From Voacanga thouarsii (Eukaryota; Streptophyta; Magnoliopsida; Gentianales; Apocynaceae), in contig JANUWF010001213.1 of NCBI GenBank assembly GCA_026120185.1, positions 1,054,001 to 1,118,000 of the forward strand: a DNA stretch of 64,000 bases, written 5' to 3'. Each line of letters begins with the position of its first letter. Position 1 is the first letter of the stretch. The translations under genes and the position numbers were made by a program. A model generated the notes under the pieces. The model did no database searches and was not told the DNA's origin. It worked only from the letters and a program-made list of their open reading frames with translations. Of this stretch, positions 36,113-45,656 are shown piece by piece.

Positions 36113-36240
36113 AATTTGGCCTAGCGGTTGAGTGCGTACATTGCACTCCAACTGCCAGACCAGGGTTCGAATCTCTCCTTGCAATAGGGTGTACAATAGG
36201 TGTGGCATGTGCACAAATTCTGAAAAATTAAAAATTTTTT
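36113..36240 (+). repeat. tRNA-derived SINE-like sequence
   Basis: TGGCCTAGCGGTTGAGTGCG (36116-36135) fits the A box TRGYNNARNGG. GGTTCGAATCTC (36165-36176) fits the B box, 38 bp further on. The following 60 bp are not tRNA-like and end in A/T runs. No exact target duplication was found, and there is no plausible cloverleaf, so a SINE head is likelier than a tRNA gene. Confidence 0.6.
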
Positions 36241-36824
36241 ATTTTTTTTCACCCTTGGCGAGGAAGTTTTTCCTAGCCAAAGAGGCTGTTTGGCGAGGAA
36301 AAAAATTTCCTCACCAAAAGCTTTTTCAGAAAAAAAAGCTATCTTTGGTGAGGAAACTTTTTTCCTCGCCAAAAAGTTCTTTTGAGGAAAATCTTCAGCG
36401 AGGAAACTTTCCTTGCCAAAGTGCATGACTTTTGGCTAGGAAACTTTCCTCGTCAATGACATAAAATTTTGTCGCCATTGATTTCTCCAAAAAAATTATA
36501 AAAATATTTTTACGAATTTGTGAAATAAAATTGGCCCTTTAGTGACAAATCTTTCTCGACAATTTTTTTTGTCGCAAAAACATAATTATCCGCAACAAAA
36601 ATAAAGTTTTGGTGACAAAAATTTTATAGTTTTTGTGACAAAATTTTTCCTAGCTAAAAGTTGAAGCTTTAGCGAGGAAATAATTTGCCTTGCTAAAAGG
36701 CTCACATTGGCAACAAAACATTGTGTTTTGTTGCTAGAATGCTTTGGCGACTGCGCTTCAGTGACGAATATTGGTCTTTTAGCTAGGAAAAAAATTTGTC
36801 ACTAAAGGCTATTTTTTTGTAGTG
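36241..36824. repeat. Right subterminal repeat region of the CACTA element
   Basis: Dense direct and inverted copies of GGCGAGGAAA / TTTCCTCGCCAAA and TTTTGTCGC motifs, mirroring the left end. Confidence 0.75.
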
Positions 36825-38126
36825 GTAGATTTCCAAGCTTTTAAGGATAAAGAGATCAGACGCGGAGGGTAGGACTTCCGAACAAATGAGAAGGGGTATT
36901 ATATTTTTGCAATCGGATATGTGTACTGTAGGATCAAGAGTTGAGGAAGAGGATATTTGAGGAAGCGTAAAGAAGTAGTATGACATTCATCCAGAAGAGG
37001 TCAAAATGTAACAGGATTTAAAAAAGGCATGTTGGTGGTCCAAATAAAGAAGAATATGGTAAAGTTCGTGACAAAGTGTTTCACTTGTCGAAAGGTCAAG
37101 GCGGAGCATAAGAAATCTGCGGGCCTGTTGCAGTCTTTACCTATTCCCAAATGGAAATGGGGAATGGTAACCATGGACTTTGTCACAAGATTAGCAATGG
37201 CTAAGACATATAAAGATGATATTTGGGTGGTCGTGGATTGATTGACAAGTCTGCACACTTTATCCTAGTGAACGTAAGAGACTCGATGGAGAAGTTGGCC
37301 CAAATATACACACGGGAAGTTGTAAGACTTCCCGGAGTGCTGTCGAGTGTTGTATTAGATCAAGACCCTAGGTTCATTTCAAGATTCTGGAATAAATTTC
37401 AGGAGTCTATGGGTTCGACATTGAAGTTTAGTACTACAGTACATCCTCAAATTGATGGATAATCTGAGAGAGTTATTCAAAATTTAGAAGACATGCTGAG
37501 GGTGTGTATTTTGAACTTCAAAGATAAATGGATTGAAAGCCTACCCTACATGGAGCTAGCGCATAATAACAGTTACTAGTCTTCGATAGGTATGCCTCTG
37601 TATGAAGCTCTATATGGAAGGAAGTGTCAAGTGCTGTCATTTTAAGGTTGGATGGAAGATGGTTAGGTTACCAAGTCAGGTGAGGTAAACATCCGAGAAA
37701 TGATGGACAAGGTTAGAGTAATAAAAGAAAGGTTGAAAGCAACTCAGAGTCGTCAAAAGAGTTATACGGATAATCGAAGAAGAGAACTGGAGTTCTAAGT
37801 AGGAGATTAAACATTCCTGAAGTTGACTCTTAGCTGGGGGGATCCTGAAGCACCCAAAATGAGGGAAATTGAGTCTGAGGTATCTAGGACCATTCCTAGT
37901 TATCAAGAGAATTAAATCGGTAGCTTATCGCTTAGATTTACTAGAAGGCTTAACTGGAATACATGATGTTTCCTATGTGTTACAACTGAAGAAATATTAT
38001 CTTGATCCGGAGCATGCACATAACAAAGAACTATTGGTACGACAACCTGATCTGAGTTATGTTGAGAAGCTAATTAGGATTTTGGATAGAAATGTTAAAA
38101 TGCTTCGGAATAAACAGATTCTTATG
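36825..38126 (+). pseudogene. Gypsy1 integrase
   Basis: After the CACTA element, the integrase resumes. It shows decayed N-terminal zinc-binding text, then CFTCRKVKAEHKKSAGLLQ (37080-37140), the core with MDFVTRLAMAKTYKD (first catalytic Asp), DQDPRFISRFWNKF (second Asp), and HPQIDG.SERVIQ leading to the Glu region (RVIQNLEDMLR). The C-terminal part is at 37865-38110 (LRYLGPFLVIKRI, AYRLDLLEGL, HDVSYVLQLKKYYLDPEH), then the tail RILDRNVKMLRNKQILMV. Stops at 37460, 37577 and 37796, and a frameshift near 37240. Just after the tail the sequence jumps into LTR text, so any chromodomain is deleted. Confidence 0.9.
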
Positions 38127-38580
38127 GTAACCATCTCAAAATTCTTCTTCTTGCTCGCATTTAGGTTTTCCCTCCCTATATGGACTTTTATTCTCCTAGG
38201 ATTTCTTAAAGGGGAATAATATATATATATATATATATATAATTATCCCATAAAATTTAGTTTAAAGAGATAATAACATATTTTTTTAAAAATTATCTCT
38301 TGAAGTTTATTTGGGAAAAACCTCTCTTAATATTTGAATCATAAGAAATTCAGCTAACGAGTTTTCTATTGCTTATTATGCCTTCATGGTTCCGTCATTT
38401 ATTATTTGTTATTACTTGTATTTTTTATTATTAATATTAAAATTATTATTATTGTGTCCCAAATAATTATAATATAGCCATTGGTAGGATTTTTTAAATA
38501 ATATAAATTAATATCTATTATCCATAAAAAATTTACATCTATAATACTCATTTATTCAATCGTTAATATGTTTGGATGCT

Positions 38581-39345
38581 TTTTTTTTAAGCCTTAATTT
38601 TATTGAATTGAAAAAGATTGTTCAGGCTCTAGCCTGTACACGAATAGTAGGGAGCTGCATTCTATCAAGATTACAAAAACCCCTAGCTTCTGAGGGAAGC
38701 TCTATAAAAGATGAATATACAGAAGATGAAGCAATAGAACACGCCACATTTGCTAAAGCATCAGCTACTTGGTTTCCTTCTCAGTAAACATGCCTTACAT
38801 TGCAGCTATCAAGGCTATGTAGGAGCAATCGAATATGCCTGAAGGACTCATAAAATTGCCAAGGTTCTGGAAACGAGCCATTAACATGATTGACCAAAAC
38901 TTGAGAGTTTGATTGTACCAAAATTGTGCGATATCCGTGGCGCAAGCACCAACGAAGCCCCTGAAGCAGTGCCATAGTCTCCTCTTTCTGATTGGTTCCA
39001 ATACCAATATTTCTTGCAAAAGTAAATAAGAAATAGCCAGCTGAATCTCGAATAATACCCCCAATACCTGACATTCCTAGGTTTCCTTTGGAAGCCCCAT
39101 CAACATTAAGAACAACAACATTGGTCAACATTATGAGTTGTAGAGCACTTCCTACTGAATTGAAGCAGACAGCTCTAGGGGTAAAGAGAAAGGTCGAGAT
39201 AAAGGCTATACCCTTGAAATATCAGCCAAAGTGGAGAAGACTTTCTTTCGAAAATGGGCAGCTGTGAAGAATCCCCCATCATAGAGAATTTCATTTCGGA
39301 ATCTCCAAATCTCCCATACAAAAGAAGCAATGAAAGCTCTAGCAA
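38581..39345 (-). mobile_element. 5'-truncated plant LINE tail with RNase H domain
   Basis: The minus strand encodes FARAFIASFVWEIWRFRNEIL (about 39340-39280). An RNase H domain follows at 39110-38760: VLNVDGASKGN with the catalytic Asp, GGIIRDSAGYF, EETMALLQGL with the Glu, a region ending NVRHVY, then past a stop EGNQVADALANVA with the last Asp. It ends in a T8 run at 38581 (poly(A) on the minus strand). This is the RVT_3-type RNase H at the end of plant L1-like LINEs. It sits in the Gypsy1 3' LTR, with no clear target duplication. Broken by stops. Confidence 0.8.
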
Positions 39346-40040
39346 AATCTATTATTTATCTATTTATTATCAATCATTTATCTAATATTTACAGTTCATG
39401 AGTTGTTATTCAATTATTACTTGTTTATTAAACCACCAATTTATCAATATTAAAATTGTTTATTTTCATTTCTATTTTTAAATTATAAATACTCTTATTA
39501 TTTGTCATTGTCAATTATTGCATATTATAACTTATCATAATTATCTTCTAGTACTATTCATTAATTATTATTATTATCTATTAGCATTATTATTATTATT
39601 AACACTTCGTCATTTCTATCTGGTAATACGCAGTTTGTGCGAAGTTTTACTTAGGTAGACTTAACATTAAGAGCCTAGATGGAGTAGGGTTGATGATCGC
39701 ACACCTTACTGTGAGGCTAATTAGAATGGTGATTGGTAAAGTATTTTAATTTTCCATGATACTAGGAGAGAGTTTCTAAGGTCAGGGGATGAAACAATAA
39801 TCTGAGAATAAACCCTATAGACCGAGGAGCTAAGTCCTTGCATTAAATATGTGATATAAAAGTTCTGAATTGCAAGTCAGTTGGAAAATATTTGTTATCT
39901 CAATGATGTGATTGACTGGAATGCAAGCTTGACTGTTTCCCAATAAAATTTTTCCTTCAAACAATTTTTTTTTTTTAAAATCACCTTTTAATTATAAAAC
40001 GACTTTACAATTAATCATTTGGAAATCATGCTTGCATGAC

Positions 40041-40610
40041 TAGAGTTGAATTTGAGCTGAACGTTCACGAACAAATGCTCGTTCGAGTTCGTTCGTGATC
40101 GAATAAGACTTATTTGTTTAATAAACGAATGAATTTGAACAAAATATTACGTTTGTTTATTAATCGAACAAACATGAACATGTTCGCGAACATATATATA
40201 TATATTTTAAAAATAACTATATTATATTTAATATATATTTAATTATTTATATTTTATAATAATATCTTTATTTTATTTTGTTGTATTTTAAAAATGTAAT
40301 TATTGATGTATTGTAAATGTTTAAATTTGATTTTTAATGAATTTTGAAATTATTATTATTTTTTAGTTTCAGAATGAAAAATACATAATAAATGAATGAA
40401 CGAACAATTCGAACACGAATACTAATCGAGTTTTTCGAACTCAAACTCGAACGAACAAGAACATTACTAAAGAATAAATGAACGAACTCGAAATCAAACA
40501 TAAATTCAAGCTTGATTAATAAATGAACGAACTCGAATAGTGTTCGAGTAAGTTCGAACTTGAGCTCAAAAATTCAATACTCGGTTCGTTCATATTCGAA
40601 TACAACTCTA
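40041..40610. mobile_element. hAT-type MITE, 570 bp
   Basis: Starts TAGAGTTGAATTTGAGC and ends GAATACAACTCTA (inverted ends TAGAGTTGWATT). It is flanked by a perfect 8-bp duplication TGCATGAC (40033-40040 and 40611-40618). The uninterrupted site is seen in the 5' LTR near 26170. The 8-bp duplication and TAGAG-type ends indicate hAT. The interior has many CGAACGAA / TTCGTTCG motifs in both orientations, and no ORF. Confidence 0.9.
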
Positions 40611-41450
40611 TGCATGACCAAAGTATGTTGAAAATATTTTCATGGAGATTGGATTCTGATTGATGTATTAAAATGTTGAGTACTCACTAAGGGTTGGCCT
40701 CTTGGACTAACCTTTGAAGGGTAGGGCAAGTCTCTTAGTAAGAGGCTACCTTTGGGAGATAAGCCCCATCTGGAAAAGGCAATAGTCCCAGTGGATCAGG
40801 CTGGTCTGAGCTAGCACCTTAGTCTAATAAGTGGGCTGATATTCCAGGGTAGACATTTGGTAAGTTAGGGTAAGAGATAGAGTAGTATCTTACGTAGTGG
40901 GCCGTACACCTGCTATACTGTGATGCAAGGTTTCACAGTGTTTGTCATGATGCAGGGTTTTATAGCAAGGCTATGATGTAAGGTTTCATAGTCATTTATT
41001 TTGAGTGATTTTTTTTTATAATACATATCTTTGTGATTTTGTTTTGTTGTGATGAATACGACTCACGTTGCTATGGAAAATGTTTAACATGGCATCCACT
41101 TTTGTTAAATGGTTTCAAAATGCATACGTGAAATGTATTTTCAATCATGAGCACACACATGCTTACTAAGATATATTTCTCACACTCCTCTAATGTCATA
41201 TTTCAGGAATTGCTAGCTTAAGTAAGGTTGCATGCTACTAGAAGATAGTTATCTTTAATTCTTTAATTTTGTTCCTAGTTGAGGATTGTTTCATTTATGT
41301 AATTTGAGAGACTTATAGACATTATTTTCCTTTGTAATAAGGTTTTAAGTTATTCCTATTTTTGTTTTTTCTTTGCCAAGTTATAAAGACCCTTAGTCCT
41401 TTGGAAGGGTTGATATCTGCGTCCTCTTTAGGCACATATCTTGTGGGACA

Positions 41451-42228
41451 TTGGAATTAGCTATCCTTAGCTAACAACACGTTTTTGGTGGTGAAAACAG
41501 AGGTGGGGAGTAGGACACCTGTGCTGATATGGCAGGCCATGACGATGGTCAAAGTGTGATTGATTGTAGTGTACACACTAGGTTAATCATGCATTTTATC
41601 ATGTTTATAGGATTGGGATCCTATAGTGTTGATGTTTTTAGGTGGACTAATATTCTTTCCATGTGATATCACAGTGTGAATTACTATGGCTTTTGGATAT
41701 AGAAATCGTATTTTGAGAATACAGTATGATTTGCTACTAAAAGCTCGACATTATTTTACAAATAGTGCCATGATGGTATGATCTGCCATATTGGTATCAC
41801 TTTTTTCAAAAATCAAGAAAAAAAAAACATGTTACTTACTTCCAAAACATGCATCATGAAAGATATTTTCTTAAACTTTTCATAGCACACACTGGGACTT
41901 GCTGAAATTATATCTCACACGGTTTTATTCATGTTTTTGGGCAAAACTTTATAGGTCCCGACTTGTATAGGCTCAAGACCCAAGAGAGGACAGTTATTCT
42001 GTTTTGGAAAATACTTTGTATTTTGGTATTCGAGTTTTATGAGTTATGTTCTAAAAAGCTTGTAAGGACTAATGTTAACTTATGTTCTACATTTACGATC
42101 AAGTTTTCTTTGGAAGTTATTAAAGCTTTCTAGTTTATTTATTTAATTATTTTGTTATAAAGGCCCCTTATGATTTAGATAGGGCAACATCCGCAACTAT
42201 TCTAGCCCTATAATTGTGGGGTGTTACA
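41451..42228 (+). repeat. 3' part of the 5' LTR of Gypsy2
   Basis: LTR-like sequence ending CCTATAATTGTGGGGTGTTACA. It is followed by TGATATTAGAGC (42231-42242), a primer site of the tRNA-Met type (TGGTATCAGAGC). The first 47 bp repeat 22841-22887. Confidence 0.65.
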
Positions 42229-42740
42229 AATGATATTAGAGCTTATCCTCTTTTTTTCGCCTTTTGGGATAGACATAGAGTAGTAGCTAAGTTAAGTTCT
42301 GAAATCTGAAACTAATGGATTTGAATAAGATCGATCCTTATAATCGAAGGAAGGATAAGTCAAGAGTAGACAAGGACTTGATTCTCGATAGCAAGGGATT
42401 GGATAAGGCTAATAACTAATTTGGATGTGTTTGCATTCATGTGTCTATTCCCACTGGAAATATGTGCTTATATGCCACTATTTTGAATATTTGATTTTTA
42501 TAGTATTAGTTTGAATTATGGATGTTTATTGATTACCATTTGCATCTATGTTTATTTTGTTTTATAATATGAACATAGTATGGATACATATGAACATTTT
42601 AGCCTTTTAGAAGTTTAAATTGTCATATCGGTGGTATTAAGATACCTCCAAAAATTTGCACCGCGGTACACAATAACGGGAGAGCCTTGATAGTAAATCA
42701 ATAAGTCCAAAGAGATAATTCGATAGCAAATCTTCCATGA

Positions 42741-43660
42741 GTGGATGAAGCAGAAGAAATGGGAGAAGTTACTATGGCCCAAACTTTTGGAAAAATGACA
42801 AAGATATTGCGGAATTTAATAGCGAAAATGATAAAAGGTGATAACAACGCGTTAAACAAATTTTCAAAATTTCAGTCTCTGATATTTCTAGGGGAAGCCA
42901 AGCAAGATCAAAAAGTTGAAATGTGGCTAGAAAGCATGGAAGATATTTTATGTACCCTGAATTACTTGCAAGAAAGAATGGTCAAATTTGCGGCCTTTGG
43001 TTTGAAAGGGCCAGAGAAGGATTGGTGGACCAGGGTCCAGGAAGTATGGGATTAGAAGGGGAAGGAATGGAGCTGGAACACATTTGTGATAATATTTCAA
43101 GTGGAGTATTTTCCGCAATAGATAATTGAGATGCGGGAGGACGAATTTTAAACTTTAAAGTAGGAAAATATGACTGTTGCCTAATATACGGCACAGTTTA
43201 CTAAGTTATCCAAGTACTACCATCGTCTGATAAATTCTGAGCAAAATCGTGCCTGTCAGTTTATCAAAGGTTTGAGGCCAGAATTAAGACGGGCACTAGC
43301 TCCTTTTCTGCCTATGACATATGCTACTGCTGTGGACACTGCTACTAGGACAGAAACCAAAGATAATATTAAATTTGCGAGTGGAACTGTACCACTTATT
43401 GAGAAATTTCTTAATTAGAGCAACAATGGACTAAAAAAGGAAAGCAAGCATGAACCACTGTGGTTGAGAATAATTCAAAGGAAACAGTTTGTTATTCATG
43501 TGGAAAAAGAGGACAGATACAAAAGAATTGTCGAAATAAGAATAATCATCGAAGGTGTTATAACTACAAGGATTCTACAAATTTAAGGAATGGGTGCCCG
43601 AAGATGTAGTAGGCTACCTAAAGAAATTCTAGTAATGAAGAGAGTGGTTCAAATCATGGG
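42741..43660 (+). pseudogene. Gypsy2 Gag
   Basis: The capsid region FSKFQSLIFLGEAKQDQKVEM, WLESMEDILCTLNY, ERMVKFAAFGLKGPEKDWW (to 43055) continues past stops with FTKLSKYYHRL, FIKGLRPELRRALAPFLP (about 43195-43320) and two decayed knuckles near 43490-43600 (CYSCGKRGQIQKNC; RCYNYKDSTNLRNGC, one Cys lost). It resembles Gypsy1 Gag. No protease or RT follows: within 200 bp the sequence reaches the 3' polypurine tract. So pol is deleted or was never there. Confidence 0.8.
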
Positions 43661-43810
43661 AAAAATTGCCTAAAACCACAAGTGAAAGCGTATATGCAAT
43701 GGATAAAAATGTATTGGAAATAGATCCTACTATTATTAAAGGTACACACACTACCCAAGACTGAAAAATAAAGAGTCTATTGCAAGAAATTTTAAGGATG
43801 AAATTTTTTT

Positions 43811-43871
43811 AGAAGGGGAGAATGTAATACCTTCCTGGGGAATCCTTGTGAAAAGTAGTAAGTAAAGTATG
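43811..43871 (+). repeat. Polypurine tract and start of Gypsy2 3' LTR
   Basis: AGAAGGGGAGAA (43811-43822) precedes TGTAATACC, the expected LTR start at 43823. The LTR is interrupted after 49 bp by element C (target copy GCCAA 43872-43876) and resumes at 52597. Confidence 0.65.
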
Positions 43872-43876
43872 GCCAA

Positions 43877-45372
43877 TGATAGGGGCTAAATTAGTTATAT
43901 TTTTCTTAGTTATTTGAGGTTCATTTGTGATACATTTTGTTCAATAACTAGTCCTATTCCTTCATATTTGAGATTTTACCCTTGGAAATGTATTTTGTTC
44001 TTTATTTCAGATTTTTAGAATAAAACGAAACAAAAACGTTGCAGAACAGAGGAGAGGCAGCACCGGCTAGGACCCTAGAACCGGCGTCAGCCATGCATTG
44101 TTGAAACGAACTTTAAAGCGACAGAAAAATTATTGAAACAGAGCAGAATAGAACAAGGCGACGCCGACTGTGAAGCTAGAACCGGTGCCAGCTGCATTCT
44201 GGAACACATTGTGCAAAATTCAAAAAAAAAAAAAAAATCGACGAACGAGTGGAGGAATAGAACACAACCGGCGCCGGCTCTGAGAGCCAAGGCGGCGCCG
44301 ACTGTGCCCTGAAGCCAAGGTGGTGCTTGATTTTTTCTACGCAATTTTTGATAATTTGAGGAGTTTTAGTATCTTTCACCTTCTACTCGACCAAGAACTT
44401 TGTACCTACAAGTTTAGGCACTTCCTAAGCCTATAAATAGGTGAAAAACACAAGAGAAAATGGGAGAATTCATTGATCATCATAGAAAATTACTCAATCA
44501 AAGGAGGAATTCTTCAAGTTCAAGGAGGGTTGTATAAGAAGGTCTTCAAATGAAGAAGAATGAGGCTTGTCTATGAGTATTTTCTTTTACTTTGTTTTCT
44601 TTTTCTTGAACAATGATATGTTAATTATTTTATTATAATTTGACATCATTTTAGATATTCATGATATTTAGAGATATTTGATCTTTTGATTAAATGATTG
44701 TTCTTCTTGGTATTCAATTACTTGGGCGTATTACGAGATTAATTAGTTGTTTCTTTTCATTAACTTGCTAGACCAAAGAGGTTGATGGTAGTTGCAATTG
44801 ATTAATTTCATATTTATTGGCTGTTAACTTGCTAGACCAAAGACGTTAATTATTGAAGATTGAGTAATTGAAGGTTAATTGATGTTTGCCAGACCAAGAA
44901 ATCATTGATTAATTTCATGTTTTAAATTTACCAGACCAAGGAAATTTAATCAAGGATTGTGTTTAATGCATCTTTTGGATGAATTAGTTGAGACAGACCA
45001 AGTGATGCTAATTTACCTTTATCTTTCATGGTGCCAAGAGAAGAATTAGTTATGATAATGGTTGAGTTCTTTAAGATCATAGTTGTCTAAACAATGGTTT
45101 GAGTTACATACTTCTCCGTTCTTGACATGTACATATTTTTATTTTATTTTTATTTTTACTTGTTTTTCACTTTATCGAGTCGGTTAAACAATGAAAGAAA
45201 GGTGATTAATGTCTACTTGTTCTTGGAGGATGACACTCGTTTGAACTCTATGCTTGGTTAATGATGAGTACGCTTTCTCATATGTGTGATTTGGGTTGAA
45301 CGTTTTAATTTAAACTTGATTGGGAATGTGCTTAGTTTTTGTATGATTTTATGCCCAAGTCTGAACACATCA
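43877..45372 (+). repeat. 5' LTR of element C
   Basis: Direct repeat of 51149-52591. A GC-rich block (44040-44330) has several CGGCGCCG-like palindromes. A TATA box is at 44432. The 3' half contains four GACCAA-linked direct repeats (about 44770-45005). Confidence 0.92.
44432..44440 (+). promoter_or_regulatory. TATA box in 5' LTR of C
   Basis: TATAAATAG; identical in the 3' LTR at 51698-51706, about 100 bp after the GC-rich block. Confidence 0.6.
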
Positions 45373-45391
45373 AGTTTTTGGCGCCGTTGCC
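45373..45391 (+). other. Primer binding site of C (tRNA-Asp)
   Basis: AGTTTTTGGCGCCGTTGCC directly after the LTR; complementary to the tRNA-Asp 3' end. Confidence 0.85.
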
Positions 45392-45656
45392 AAAGAACAA
45401 TAGTATGAAAGCTTGGATTTTGTTGATTTAACCATGTAAATATGTAAATATGTAGATATGTAAGATATGTATAATTGTTCGCAAAAAGGTGCTATCTTTT
45501 GTATTTCATGTATTCTTGTACACCCATGTAACCTAACCTAACCTACTAACTTTGACTATGTTCTTTTTACTAACTTTGTAACCTTGTAGTTTTGTTTTTA
45601 ATAATTAATTATGTATCTAACTTGCTTCTTGTTTTCTTAGGTGTTACTCTTGGTAC

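Larger units (their letters stand above)
31103..36824. mobile_element. CACTA-type (En/Spm) non-autonomous DNA transposon
   Basis: The ends are CACTACAAGAAAA (31103-31115) and TTTTTTTGTAGTG (about 36812-36824), the standard CACTA inverted ends. Flanking triplets are GCA (31100-31102) and GTA (36825-36827), a 3-bp duplication with one change. Joining 31102 to 36825 restores the integrase text of Gypsy1. Both subterminal regions are packed with short motifs in both orientations (TTAGCGACAAAA, GGCTAGGAAA, GCGAGGAAA). The body is tandem repeats and microsatellites, with no transposase frame, so it relied on an autonomous relative. Confidence 0.9.
22889..41450 (+). mobile_element. Gypsy1: chromovirus-like (Tekay/Del-type) retrotransposon, heavily nested
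   Basis: The 5' LTR 22889-27005 (TGTAACACCC...GGGGTGTTACA) is followed by a tRNA-Met-type primer site, then decayed gag, protease, RT, RNase H and integrase in gypsy order (27111-38126). A shortened 3' LTR runs 38127-41450. It is interrupted by a CACTA element (31103-36824), a LINE tail (38581-39345) and a hAT MITE (40041-40610). Instead of a clean 5-bp target duplication, 47 bp of flank appear on both sides. The 5' LTR is about 4.1 kb. Integrase is followed by text like the PVRILDRKVKTLRNK region found before chromodomains, but the chromodomain itself is missing. Confidence 0.85.
38127..41450 (+). repeat. 3' LTR of Gypsy1, truncated and rearranged
   Basis: 38127-38375 matches 23280-23700 of the 5' LTR. 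It then jumps directly to sequence matching 25285 onward. The matching continues to 41442, interrupted by the LINE and the MITE. The LTR start (about 400 bp) and the 23700-25285 equivalent are missing. The end reads TTGTGGGACA instead of TGTGGGGTGTTACA. Confidence 0.8.

Noticed and set aside
36116..36190. tRNA gene
   Set aside because: A and B boxes are present but stems do not form a plausible acceptor arm, and the sequence runs on as SINE-like DNA.
38572..38787. Plus-strand frame over the LINE tail
   Set aside because: Antisense of the LINE RNase H region.
44087..44379. Frames across the GC-rich part of the C LTR (and 51274-51584)
   Set aside because: Open by chance in the GC-rich palindromic block; the two LTR copies do not keep the same protein.
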